Of a stretch of 64,000 nucleotides of DNA, positions 1 through 12,845 are shown one piece after another. Each line of letters opens with the position of its first letter. The stretch's first letter is position 1. Both the position numbers and the translations under genes were made by a program. Origin of the DNA: Kuschelorhynchus macadamiae (taxonomy: Eukaryota; Arthropoda; Insecta; Coleoptera; Curculionidae); NCBI GenBank assembly GCA_030620095.1, contig JAUTXW010005193.1, forward strand, positions 1,107,501 through 1,171,500, given 5' to 3'. The notes below the pieces were generated by a model. The model saw only the letters and a list, made by a program, of their open reading frames with translations. It was not told the DNA's origin and searched no databases.

Positions 1-551
1 TTGATATCAGGTTTGTTGGGTCTAAAATTTATACCAAGGGAATGGGACGAGGTTAAAGTGGAAAAAAGGGTTATACTCCGGCCATTTTTTGAAAACAATT
101 GAAGCAGGTATGGAAAAACCAAATATTCTATAAAATGTATTGTATCTAGGATTACAATAATCGCTTGTAAGTCGTTCAAAATTGTACACTGTTATACAGG
201 GTGGTCAAGTTTTGCAAATTTACCTTGGATTGAATTTTTTTAAATGGAACACCCCATATATTTTACTGTCATATTAAAGATAACATCGCCAGCTTTCAGA
301 AAATACCCTATTTGATATCTTTCTAACCAACAGTTTTTAAGTAAATTAACCGTGAAACCAAAATTTACTCATTCTAACAGAAACGGTATTATTTACGTTG
401 GTTAAATTGACTACCTATAATATAAGGAGGCCATGATATAATCATAAATGAAAAGAAAGATTGACATTCTTGTCAAAACCGCAAAGTGTCAGAGAATTGG
501 CATCAATTACCATTGTTTTTTGACGATAAGCCGAGAAATTGTTAAGTAACA

Positions 552-1618
552 ATGAATTTGAGTACTCCAGAGTTGATAAACATGACTTTTATGTTGGGAA
601 AGTGTCAAAAAAACCCTTTACTAGCAAGCAGAGTTTATGCGGTACGATATCCCGATGCCGAAAAAAAACCAAGACCTGAAGCTTTGGAAGTTTATTAGAG
701 AGGTTTCAAGAGACAGGCAATGTTGCTTTTAAGAAACGTAAAGTAATTAATAAACCAGTTACCAGTGAAGATAATGCTTTGACAGTGTTATTAACAGTGC
801 AAGAAAATCCACACACACGTACCAGGGAAATTGAGAGAGCTACTGATATTGAACGCACTAGTATTAAACGGATTCTGAAACAACATAAATATCATGCCTA
901 CCACATTGAATTACACCAAGAACTGTATGATCGCGATTACGTCCAACGACAAGAGTTTTCAATTTGGTTTTTAAATACAATTTGGGATAATCCAGGTTTT
1001 GTAGATAGGGTGCTGTTTTCAGATGAAGCAACTTTTAAAAGCAACGGCTTGGTTAACAAACATAATATGCACTATTATTCAACCGAAATTCCACATTGGA
1101 TTCGTCAGGTGGACCATCAAAATAAATGGTCAATTAATGTTTGGGGAGGTATAATTGGCTCTCATGTTATAGGACCATATTTCTTTGAAGAGCATTTAAC
1201 GGGAGAAGTGTATTTAAATTTTTTAAAAAATGAGTTGCCCGTATTGCTCGAAGACTTACCTTTAATGTTAAGAAATTCCTTATGGTTCCAACATGATGGA
1301 GCACCCCCGCATTACCATAGGCATGTAAGACATTTTCTCAATAATTGGAAAGGAGAGCATTGGATTGGGCGAGGTGGACCAGTTAAGTGGCCTGCGAGGT
1401 CACCCAATTTAACGCCACTAGATTTCTTTTTATGGGGCCATGTTAAAGAAGAAGTTTATAAAGAGGTTCCAACCACAGTGGAAGATATGAAGTTGAGAAT
1501 AATAAGCATTTTTCGCAACATTTCAGACCTAACTTTGAGAAAAGTGAAACTCTCATTTATGGATAGACTCGAAATGTGCCTTCAGCAAAACGGTGGTTTA
1601 GTTGAACATCTTTTATAA
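552..1618 (+). pseudogene. mariner-like (DD41D-type) transposase, one frameshift
   Basis: This would cut and rejoin the surrounding element in the nucleus. The start ATG at 552 opens an N-terminal DUF4817-like helix-turn-helix segment of 46 residues (LINMTFMLGKC, then ALEVY) that stops at 696. The next frame is open from ~692 to the stop at 1618 (308 codons) and begins LLERFQETGNV, the expected continuation. One base is missing near 690; the inverted copy of this stretch in the right arm carries one more base here, which supports a deletion. Catalytic motifs are visible: FSDEATF (first D), QHDGAPPHY (second D) and SPNLTPLDFFLWG (third D). I count 41 residues between the second and third acidic residues. 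Apart from the frameshift the gene looks complete, about 354 residues, normal for the family. Confidence 0.88.
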
Positions 1619-1671
1619 GTTTTAATTACATTGTTTTTGTTGATTTATATTAAATTTATTTTTTTTGTAAA

Positions 1672-2361
1672 AAAAGATCTGTTATTAATACTGTCAAAGC
1701 ATTATCTTCATTGGTAACTGGTTTATTAATTACTTTACGTTTTTTTGAAACCAACATTTCCTGTTTCTTGAAATCTCTATGATAAACTTGCAAAAGCTTC
1801 TATCTTGTTTTTATTTCGGCGTCGCATCATCAAAGAACAATATTTATTTATTTACTGATGACAATATTCTTACACTTTGCTGTTTTGACAGGACTGTCAA
1901 TCTTTTGTTCAATTTATGATGATATCATGGCCTCCTAATATTAAATTGTCAATTTTAACAACGTGAATTCAGAGTAATTCGTGTTAAAATGAAGAAATTT
2001 TGATTTCACAGCTAATTTACTGAAAAACTGTTGGTCAGAAAGGTATCAAGTATGGTATTTTCTGAAAGCTAGTAATGTTATCTTTAACATGAAAATAAAA
2101 TATACAGGGTGTTCCATTAAAAAAAATTCAATCCAAGGTAAATTTGCAAAACTTGACCACCCTGTATAACAGTGAATAATTTTGAACGACTTACAAGCGA
2201 TTATTGTAGTCCTAGATACAATACATTTTATAGATTATTTGGTGTTTCCATACCTGCTTCAATTGTTTTCAAAAAATGGCCGGAGTATAACCCTTTTTTC
2301 CACTTTAACCTCGTCCCATTCCCTTGGTATAAATTTTAGACCCAACTAACCTTATATCAAA
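1672..2361 (-). repeat. right inverted arm carrying a copy of the transposase 5' coding region
   Basis: Read on the minus strand from ~1855 to 1675 this arm repeats the left arm and the start of the transposase, including RFQETGNV and the run coding KVINKPVT. It lacks roughly 100 bases that the left copy has between ~490 and ~640. At the site of the left-copy frameshift it has one extra base and stays in a single frame, though it has its own stop codons. Confidence 0.75.
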
Positions 2362-2579
2362 ATGATCGCAACGAATAGGAGAATCAACTAAAATAATAAT
2401 ATACCGGGTATCCCACTTAAAAAAACACAAGTTTAGTTCACCACTTTTCAGACCACCCTGTATAATGGGTATAATTTTAAAACACAGCGTTCTTGACCAT
2501 CAATCATATCCCAATTTTTTTTTTCAAATTCCTCTCCGTTTGCCCACAATCGTCCACCCCATCTTGGTTGCACCACCCA

Positions 2580-2634
<55 letters not shown>

Positions 2635-5160
2635 TAAATATATACTCGTTTGGAAATTTTTGTTATTCTCGCCTACTACTACTGGTTTCACATTTGCCTG
2701 TAAAAAGAAAATAGTATGATACGCATACTTATTTATATTTTGCAAGAAGAGATCCATTTGGGGGACATATAATATACAGAGTGCTCTAGGTAAAAAATAT
2801 AAATTATGGTGATATCTCTAAAACTGATAATCTTCTGTTTCTTTTTTATTATTAGGACAAAATTTATTAAACAACCCTATAAGTTGCTTTTTGATTCATA
2901 TGGAAATTTTTAAACTGAAAGGGATTGGCAGATTAAAATGTTTTCGAGATAAACTGATAGCACTGCATGTCAAACCGCAGGAATCAGTTTATAAACTCTT
3001 TGCTTACAACTTGCTTCTTCAATTACTCTTACACTGACTGGACTCAGGCCTTACAAATCTAGAAGTGGTTTCACAGAACTATTGTAGTTCTTTTAGCAAA
3101 CCTGTTATTATTTGAATTTATCGTTATTCTGAAATAAATAGGTATGTTAACCATTATTGTGTATTTTAAATAAAAATAAAACATTTATTTTAGATAATAC
3201 AAATTTGAACTATTATACGCAATAAAACCGTTTATTACTTTTAGTTATATTTGCTTTGGATGCTCTCTTAAATAAAAATACGGCAATGATCCGGATTCGC
3301 GAGGCTAAAGAAAGCGATCGATTTGTCTGATTTGAATTATTTTTTGTGCCAAAAGAATTTTATTATCATCGGTGGCCGTGATTCGACCTCTTTTTGGGTG
3401 TCCGGGTTCGTGATTAGATTCTATTTTGGGAAGATCTGTATTCAGCTCCGCCGATAAGTATCTATCTTCAACTTATGTAGGGGGTGGATATTTTTAACTG
3501 GTCAATATTCGCTAAAACGTTCTCCTTTTTCAAGATATCAGAATGATCCAAAAACAATTTCTATTGCTAGTTAATAAGTTTTGTACACTAAAAAAATGTG
3601 TCAATTTTCAAAGTTATAAATACAACTTTCATGTATATTTTGCTATTAGTAGAAGAATTTCGTCACAAGAAAAATTTAGTGAAGTGAGGAAGAGAATCTT
3701 TGTCATATGTATTGGTCTTATGGCGTAGCTTTTCTTAACTTTCTCGTTTATTTTCGAAAATTTAGGCCTCGAAGTCGATGCGTTTAAAGCTTAGACTATG
3801 AAAACAAGAGAGACCCAACTATTTACATTTAACACGGGATCATAGATTGAATATTTTCCCTCTCCACTACATTGATAGGTGTATGTTGTTGTCACGTTTT
3901 AAAAATTGTCAAGTATTCTAAGCCAAGTTTTATCGAATTACTCCAATATATTCATATATTTTCATAACACAGTTACATGAATATCAAAAAACTACACATA
4001 ATAATTAACCTTATACTATAAAACATTGTTTTATTTTCTAAGAAATTATCAAAGATATTTCAAAAGTTGCAAAAATGTAATAATAAAAATATTACAAATA
4101 GAACTGGTAACGACGCTACGCCAAATTTACGTCCCTTACGAGTAGTTTTACAACTATTTATTCATAGCAATCATCATAGCATTCTTGTTTTATAGTCTAA
4201 TTACAAAACAGACGCTGCATTGTTGTCATTTTTGGTACTGCGTTCGATAGTTGTTGTTTATGTATTTTTGTAAGTTATGTGTGTTGTTGTGTTGTAGTAC
4301 TTAAATAAATGAAAAACTATGGTGAGGAAGTGAGTTGTTTGTCGAAATACAGACTATTTAAGTCCGGAAGTATCAAATCACAAGTAAGTCTTGACGTAAT
4401 TAAGTTAGATATCAGTAGTGTCCGAGTCGTAAGGCCTTAGCATTAACACATATTAATTGGATTTGAGACATTCTAGTATGTTAATTACCATGGAAAACAA
4501 GAATAAAATAGGTGCTAATTGACCAAAATAAAATATCTTGAAAATTTGGTTTGGGTTTTACGTAATGTAAACATTAAAATGCATATTAGCTCCTCCAAAT
4601 GCTTAAATGCTTTATTTACAATACAAATATACTATTTTGGATATGAATAAGTTCTATATTTCTATAGCTAAATGCTTTTATGTAAAAAATAAACGTATTT
4701 TTGCGGATTTTTATACTGTCTCTTGGTTATAAAGCATTTTGGTTAAATCCTATTGTGATTTTAATCTTCAGATACCTACATTGAAATAGCTCACGTTATT
4801 CCTCCACATACTAAATTCCAAACTTCTTAGTTCCTCGGATTTTATTTCTGATATATTTTTTGTTTTATAATTACTCATATATAGACAATCTAAATTAAGT
4901 AAATCAGGTGTTTGGCAATAACCAGCGAGAACACAAACAAATTATTAAATGTTTATTGAAGTTTCTAGTAGATCTACAATAAATGCCTAATATATTCACA
5001 TTAGAGCTGGTATAATAGTATTATCGTATGATCTATTTTGGGATTACATGTATAACGACGAAGTCCTAAGCGAACATCCCAGTCAGTTGATAAAATTAAT
5101 TTTAAAAAAGTATTTCAAGATTAGAATAAATCACGAAACTATGAAGCATTTGGACTTTTC
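2362..5160. other. intergenic, no gene recognised
   Basis: AT-rich sequence. A ~65-bp relic at ~2399-2465 starts and ends with phrases like the TIR of mariner-like elements (ACCGGGTATCCCAC and ACCACCCTGTATAA, in opposite orientations). A (TA)n tract follows at 2579-2642. Small open frames such as 3543-3728 match nothing I know and look like chance. Confidence 0.5.
2579..2642. repeat. (TA)n microsatellite
   Basis: About 50 bp of uninterrupted TA followed by an imperfect TATACATATATAAATATA tail. Frames through it encode only YIYIYI and are not genes. Confidence 0.97.
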
Positions 5161-5484
5161 GGTATATCCTTCAGTCAACAGTGTCGTACATACGTAACTG
5201 TTCTGTTCCTAGTATAAATATTATTATTATTCTGTCACCCAAATCAACAACTGGTCGCATTATTTGACACTAAACTAATTGAAAATGTATGAAAGAATAT
5301 AGAAACCTTTTAACATTTTGCAGGTATATCCTCCAGTCAACAGTGTCGTACATACGTAACTGTGCTGTTCCTAGTATAAATATTATTATTATTCTGTCAC
5401 CCAAATCAACAACTGGTTGCATTATTTGACACTAAACTAATTGAAAATGCATGAAAGAATATAGAAACCTTTTAAGATTTTGCA
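5161..5484. repeat. direct tandem duplication, 2 x 162 bp
   Basis: Unit 1 starts at 5161 (GGTATATCCTTCAGTCAACA) and unit 2 at 5323 (GGTATATCCTCCAGTCAA). I see about five substitutions in 162 bp, so the duplication looks recent. No coding content is recognised. Confidence 0.92.
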
Positions 5485-5795
5485 GCATTATTTAAAAGAT
5501 CTGTAAATTTCCTTTTACCCGGAACACCACACACATACATATAACATAGTTTATGTATCCGTGTAGTTATTTTGTAACGTTAACACATTCTATAAATGTC
5601 ATATGTCTCAGTCTTTTTACTTCTAGGAAGGTTCTGTTAAAATGATTTATTTTTGAACTCAAGTAACGAAGTCTTACCTTATAAGAAATTACAAATACAA
5701 TGTGTGTGGTGGAATTTGTTATGAGGGATGTTCCGGGCAAAGAACAATGGTCTGATTTTTTAAAATTTGTTCTTGTCACATACTTACATACATAA

Positions 5796-5899
<104 letters not shown>

Positions 5900-5904
5900 T
5901 GCCC

Positions 5905-6190
5905 CCATAAAGAACAATGCGGTATGTCACAGAAACATAAAACTGAGAAAACACGATTTTTGTGTTTTCTCTCAGCCTTTACTTATGTGTTATAAAAGTT
6001 AACTTTTTTGGGTGAATAATTTTTTTTCGTGATAGTAGTTTATTACTTAAATAGCTAAAATTTGAAAAAATACTGTATTTTTCTCAAGGTTCCACAAACC
6101 GCAAAATTATTTATTAAATTATAGTAAGATTCTAAGGATAAGCGCGGTAAGTTTTGGTTTCCTATTTTACCGCGTTTATCCTTTGCATGG
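5905..6190. repeat. left subterminal GCGGTA motif cluster
   Basis: Three copies are seen: AGAACAATGCGGTATG at ~5911, GGATAAGCGCGGTAA at ~6137-6151, and its inverted partner TTACCGCGTTTATCC at ~6167-6181. The last two form a hairpin of ~15 bp with one mismatch and an ~18-nt loop. Such arrays near transposon ends usually bind the transposase; that role here is inference. Confidence 0.65.
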
Positions 6191-6366
6191 ACGGTTATAA
6201 TTTAGTGTATTTTACAGTAGTATGTGCATTAAATTAAAATGTTTAAATGAACATAAATATATTAACCGAATTTAAAAGGAAAAATTAAAAAAAAAATAAT
6301 TTGAAAAAGTTTTTTAACATTAATAATACAAACATTTTTTAATAATATTACATAGTTAAAGATTTA

Positions 6367-7125
6367 TTAGCCTTTGCATTCGGGCAGATTTTTCCAAAAT
6401 ATTTGCCTGCTTTCTGATATGATACCATTTAACAACTTTACCAGGTCATCTTTTTTAGTTTTTGGAAAACCTCGTGGTTCAGACAGGCGGGTTAATGGGA
6501 TAATTAAACCAGATTTTTTCATTGCCTTTATACATAAAAAATCCAGGGTTTTGAATTCTTCATTTGGATCAAACGAGTTTTTGTATTTTAGGACAAATGA
6601 TCCACGGCTTGCTTTTAGCTGTTTTATATTTGCCAGAAGCGGTCGGTTGCTGTCCTGTTTTACTTTTTGTTGAAATTTTTCCATAAATAAAAATCAGTAA
6701 AATTCACAATTTTAACTTCTGGTTTGTTTTTCATTCTACGGTCACTAACTGTTTTGACAAAATCATCAAAGTCATATATTTTCCCTTGTCTCTTTAAAGA
6801 GAGTTCTATTTGGTGATGGAAGCTATCAGCGGCCATAAAACTGTGACCGGGTTCAAAATAGTTCACCAGAATTTCACTGGCTGATATGCCTGGAGAATTA
6901 ATTATTCTAACCAAAAACGTCATAAAACACTAATTCTTGTTCTGACTTGAACAATTATCTAACCAAAATACGAGGCAATTAACATCTCTTTGACTTAACA
7001 TAAAAGCAAAAAAAGCGCTAATTATATCTTCCTTATTTCGTCCGGAAGAGGATTCTTTTCAGAGGACTGCAAATGGTGGTAGTCCCTTTGTACAGCCAAG
7101 AGCAACAAAATTTTCGTTATATATT
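6367..7125 (-). pseudogene. DUF7869-type protein, decayed C-terminal part
   Basis: Reading the minus strand from ~7125, one frame gives SGRNKEDIISAFFAFM, then FWLDNCSSQNKN, a TAG in place of the expected W, and after 6923 GHSFMAADSFHH. These are the hallmark motifs of DUF7869 proteins, which are abundant in arthropod genomes and thought to be transposon-related. The aspartates in LDNC and AADS could be catalytic in an RNase H-like fold; that is inference. A second stop lies upstream (after FAVL), and a frameshift at ~6670-6680 moves the frame into the segment that ends at 6367. Everything N-terminal of ~7125 is unrecognisable. It is the only gene trace in the 5.9-8.65 kb element. Confidence 0.72.
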
Positions 7126-8419
7126 TACTAAACCAAATGTTTTAATTAAAAAAATGAAAAAACTTCCGAAATATTTGTTGGGTATTAAGATTTTAATATT
7201 TTATTATAAATATTGAATACACATCTGGGGCTGTTTAGGCTAACCTTATTATTGTAACTATATCTACTAAACCAAACCTAGTTTAACCTAACTTCTTCTT
7301 TTTTAACCCAAATATTGTTAGTTTAGAGCCAAGGCAGGCCGAAGCAAATCTTAGCTAATAACAATATTAAACGTATATTACGTATATATACCTAACTTAA
7401 GTAAATAAAATAAATAATTTAAAACATTGTCTTCATCATACTATTGAATTAATCAAAACTACCAGCATTTTATACGTTAAAAAATAATTCCAAAATAATC
7501 TTCCTTCTCTGTTAAAATTATACACATCATTTATCTTCTTTTTTTAGGTGTTTCTGCAGTTTTCTATACTAATAATATCTAAGTCTCGCTCTACATTATC
7601 GTTAAAGTTAGTAAAGAAAGATAGGATGACAAACAACGACCCTACTGATTGACAGATGTACGTTTGACTAAATATGAAAATTGTTTAAAATAATTGAACA
7701 TAATAATGTAGTCAATGCACCAACAGATTCTTGTTAAGAATAACAAAAAATAAGTTTACATAAATATTTTTATATTTTTTAAATATCTACAGAAAATCGT
7801 ATATGGCATAATTACCAAATTTTGTACAAATTAAAAAAAATAGGTGTAAAAAATTAAATGTATTTGGTCGATCTAGTTTTCCAAATATTCAGGAGGAAGA
7901 AAAGTAAAAAAAAAAATAAATAACCCCGTATTTTCAAAATTCCTAAAATTATAATGTGCTTTAACCTATTTTTTTTAACAATTGGTGAAACCCAGAGATT
8001 TAGCCATTAGGTGAAGTGAAATTCTAATATGCAGTCATGAAAACGCATTTTGACATGACCTTCTGCACTATCGATATCACCGACTCTCGGACTAAACTCT
8101 ATACGTCGCGTCGGCCGAGCTAAAAAGTTGGCAGGTCTATCTCAAATTTTAAAGGCAAACTGATTTTGCCGCTCTTCTCCGGTTGCTCTTTTCGGGTTTT
8201 ATAACCACCTAATACATATTTTAGAGGGCATTTAAAAATAAAGAGCCACACTATTCACATTAATCATGGAGGAAATTTGAGGGTAATACCTAACAGAAAT
8301 ATTCCCGAAGACGGGTAAAAAATACGTGCATAATAGAGCCTATTCACGTTTGAATAAAATAAAATACAAAAAATAAGTCACAACTTACTATTTACAATAA
8401 TACCAAAAAACCTAGGTGT

Positions 8420-8640
8420 GACTAAAGAATGAACGCGGTATTTTTTGCATACTAAGGAAGTCCGCGGTATCTTAAGGCGCGAATTGTCTTCATACCGCGT
8501 TTATTCTTAGCATTGCAAGGAAATAATAAAGTTACGGCAATTTTAGTTATTATACGATTAAACAGATGTGTAACAAACCATATCATACCCTTAACTCGAA
8601 TTTGAAAAATTTTGAACATACCGCGTTCTTCCTTATGAGT
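8420..8640. repeat. right subterminal GCGGTA motif cluster
   Basis: Copies: CTAAAGAATGAACGCGGTAT at ~8422-8441, AGGAAGTCCGCGGTAT at ~8455-8470, ATACCGCGTTTATTCTTAG (inverted) at ~8493-8511 and ATACCGCGTTCTTCC (inverted) at ~8618-8632. The first and third can form a ~18-bp stem. Spacing and mixed orientation mirror the left cluster. Confidence 0.65.
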
Positions 8641-8646
8641 GCATAC

Positions 8647-9779
<1,133 letters not shown>

Positions 9780-10865
9780 TATATTTATTTAATGTTTCGA
9801 AAAATAAAAAAAATTAAAATGATCATGCTGTATATTATATATTAGTAAAATTTTGTGGAACAGAAGTTTTGCTAAATTCGCCAAGAAATATCGAAAATAC
9901 TGTAAGATTTGCAGTGGTAAGAGAAGCGGCTCTAGGGTATGTTGCCATGGATCCTATAATAAGTCAAGTAAAAATGCTGGAGGTTGTTTGCTTCGAATTT
10001 TCCAAATTATAATGAAAATTATAGCGACCGGCGCGGCGCGGCGTTTAGAATTGGACGAGGTTGTAAATAAACAAATCATTAACAAGCTTTATTTTTCTTT
10101 GAGAGGCTTTTTCATTTTTTTAGTGGTACATTCAATCGACATAACTGTCGATATTGGTTTCTGGACCTTTAATCCCAGCACGCAGAGAATTTAAGCACGT
10201 GGCAGGAATTTTTATGAATATGTTGCGGGAACTTTTAGGATCGCATTGTTGGATCATTTTTTGCTACGTGAAAATTTTAATGGAAAAGTATATTGTTACG
10301 GTTTGATCCAATAGGCCAATTTACGTCTACACTTATTTTACCGCTTTTGGCGCGTACGCTCCATGCATAACCTCTAAAACCCTTCGTATAAATTGAAAGC
10401 CAGATTTTGGCTTGCCAATCTGAACGTGTGTAATTGCATTTTCACGACAGCAGCTCCTTTTTTGTTATCTTTGGCATTTGATTTGTGTTGGAAGTGTGTA
10501 ATTTTTTCGCATGTTTGCGGACTGTATAATTTGCTAAGATGTCTTAAATACGATATAATTTTAAAACAATTACAGAATTTAAGAGGTGCAGGTGCCCATA
10601 CCGAACTCTATCTTGACATTTTTTTTGAGCCATATTTTTCTTAAGATTTAGTTTTTCTCTGAATGAAAAAAATATATAACGCAGCACATTCTATTGGATG
10701 CGATTTCAGTTTTTGGGTCGAACAATTTATCTTTAACACATACGAAATTAGGGGATTGCAGTGTTGAACAGGGACAACATTTAGTAATTAATAATTTCTT
10801 AGGCACGTCGAAGAATGAAATAAAACCATTAAAAGTCTTACTACTGAGAATACGAAACTCAGAAA
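9780..10865. other. intergenic, no gene recognised
   Basis: Mostly AT-rich, with a GC-rich patch at ~10030-10045 (GCGACCGGCGCGGCGCGGCG) and a TATAAA box at ~10388. Open frames at 9853-10194 and 10393-10644 resemble nothing I know. An LTR-like promoter is possible, but I find no matching second copy, primer-binding site or polypurine tract. Confidence 0.4.
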
Positions 10866-11672
10866 ATAAAGTAGAGGGAGGCAGTGGAACGGAACACTGA
10901 AAGAATAAGATAGTTATTTTCAGATTTCCTATTAAAAAGATCTTCGGTTTTGACCTTACCATCTGGATTGTTAAAAATATTAACAAATTGGTGGGTACTA
11001 AAACAGAGATTCGAGATATTAACGTGATTCTTATACCGGCAGTTAAACAGAAAATACCTATAATCGTTAAATTTTGCTCATATTTGAGAAAAGCACTGTG
11101 TTGAAGAAGGCAGACAAGCTCAAAGGAAAGAAAATATTCTTTGTGCATGATCAATCTAAAAAGATAAAGATATTAGAAAAGTACTAGTAGAACACTTGAA
11201 AAAAGCCAAAAACAAAAAGCTTGCAGCGCGAATTATTAATGACAAACTTATTTTAGTAGAGGAAATATATACCTATCACCAATTGGTTAATAGAAAGCAA
11301 GCTGAGGAAAAAGTCACGTACTCTGATAATAGTTTCAGTTCTTCGCTACCACGGAAATCTATAAATGTACCAAGTTCCCCTGGTGCTCCTCACTTCGAAA
11401 CCAGTGATATTGATGTTTTAACTATTGGCATACTAGGCAAGAGTTCAAACAGTACAAAAGGTGATACCAGAAACACTAGCAGTAGTACAAACAGCGATGT
11501 CCCGGTAACAACCCTACCAGATAGTAAAGCGACGTTCACATCCCGAGTTGGCACCAAAAGGAAAACGCGTTCAGACTCGATCAACTGCCGGCGATGGCTC
11601 CGACGCGACGGGTCAACAGAAAGATGTAAAAACTGCCAGGCGGATTCAATGTCAACAACAGAAAATAATTAA
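10866..11672 (+). pseudogene. LINE ORF1 relic
   Basis: Pieces in successive frames read as a LINE ORF1 (RNA-binding, coiled-coil class): EAVERNTERI near 10880, INKLVGTKTEIRDINVI near 10980, PIIVKFCSYLRK at ~11060, KADKLKGKKIFFVHDQSKK at ~11108-11165 and, after another shift, a longer open stretch from ~11196 to the stop at 11672 (KLAARIINDKLILVEEIYT). At least two frameshifts separate them. The C-terminal part is Ser/Thr-rich and ends with KCKNCQ-like cysteines. It lies just upstream of an endonuclease fragment in the same orientation. Confidence 0.7.
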
Positions 11673-11884
11673 ATCTGTGTGTTTTTTTTAAATTTTTATA
11701 TTGATTACTTAGTTATCTAAAGTTTTCTCTATATTCAGTATATATTTTAAAAAAAAACAGTTTTGTACCGGATTATTAACATATTTATATGTAAATACAA
11801 GATTTAAGTATCAAGTTTTACCCTTTTCTAAAAACGTTAAACAATTAATGAACACTTCAGTTTAACAGGTCCGTTATCGGGATT

Positions 11885-12475
11885 GCTACAAACCCCCATA
11901 TATGACATTTAAGCAATTTGTTGACACTTTTGAGGAGACCATGACAGAGTGTATGCGAATAAGTGATGATATTTATTGTTTTGGCGATATAAATATTGAC
12001 ATGCTGAGTGTCAGTAGCTCGGGTGTGGAGTATTTCATTTCAATTTTAGAAGGTTTAAATATGGCAGAAATTATTGATAAACCGACACAAAATACTTCTC
12101 ACTCATCCGCTCTATTAGACGTCATAATAACCAATAAAGCTGAATCTTTAAAGGATTCTGATTTAATCTCACCCAACCCTGTTCATGATTTAGGCTACTC
12201 CACCGTAAATAGCGAGACCACTACAATCAAGCCGATATAAACATGATATATTTTATACACCCGATGTGAACACTAAAGTTAATTTACTTAACGCACACCT
12301 TGTAGCCTTATTTAATAGACATTTCCTCTTAAAAGCTGCCCGAACAAGTAAACCAAAAGCTCTACGGCTGACGAATACCTTACGGCTTATGATGAAATTG
12401 ATGGACCGTGTTAAAGCCAGGTTTAGAAAAATGAAAAACCCAGAACACCGGAATATGTGCAGGTTTTTCCATTGA
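11885..12475 (+). pseudogene. LINE ORF2 endonuclease fragment
   Basis: Two pieces of an AP-endonuclease-like domain and the linker after it. The first (11902-12240) has CYKPPYMTFKQF, then CFGDINIDML (the GDFN-type motif, here GDIN), ALLDVIITN and, near the end, a PVHDLGYSTV-type stretch where the SDH motif belongs. The second (12266-12475) has LNAHLVALFNRHFLL and KARFRKMKNPEH, the usual region between endonuclease and RT. The ORF2 N-terminus and the whole RT are missing. It probably belongs with the ORF1 relic 200 bp upstream, with an internal deletion between them. Confidence 0.72.
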
Positions 12476-12614
12476 GGAGGAAAAACGGAATTTTTTTGAC
12501 TTTCCCCATATTTCTCAAGAAATCTAAAATAACCAATCGATGTATTTTAGCTCAAATAATTCGAAAATCGTAACAAAAAACAATTGAATAAAAAACAAAA
12601 GACTTACGCCAATG

Positions 12615-12845
12615 ATGTTGAGTTTTTTAAACGGAACACCCTACATATTATTACATTTTTGGAATCTATGGTCAATTTTAAGTGTCTTTTAATAAGGGTA
12701 TCTTCAACTGTTTTTGATTTATTGGTGTTTGAAAATTTACATTTTTGCTATAGCGAAATAACTTTCCTATATTAGTTTTTGATAAGCTCAATTTTGTAAT
12801 TTGTAATAATATATAGGGTGTTCCGTTTAAAAAACGCAATATCCT
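12615..12845. repeat. small fold-back (MITE-like) relic
   Basis: TTTTTTAAACGGAACACCCT at ~12620-12640 is repeated inverted as AGGGTGTTCCGTTTAAAAAA at ~12816-12836. The phrase recalls the TIR of the mariner-like element at the window start, so this may be an internally deleted relative. Confidence 0.65.

Larger units (their letters stand above)
1..2361 (+). mobile_element. Tc1/mariner-like transposon with very long inverted arms
   Basis: Bases 1-~490 reappear in reverse complement at ~1860-2361 with only scattered differences. The match starts at the first base of the window, so the true left end and its target-site duplication may lie outside. The inverted similarity continues inward: right-arm bases ~1672-1850 are an inverted copy of the transposase 5' coding region at ~650-800. 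The element is therefore nearly a fold-back structure of ~0.7-0.8 kb arms around a short unique core. The transposase is on the plus strand. The arms contain the phrase TATACAGGGTGTTCC, which also turns up as shorter relics elsewhere in the window (12.6-12.85 kb and similar phrases at 2.4 kb). Confidence 0.88.

Noticed and set aside
10040..10640. LTR of a retrotransposon
   Set aside because: There is a TATA box and a GC-rich patch, but no second LTR, primer-binding site, polypurine tract or gag/pol sequence nearby.
10648..11154. Minus-strand open frame of 168 codons
   Set aside because: It lies antisense to the LINE ORF1 relic on the plus strand and shows no motif; judged a shadow frame.
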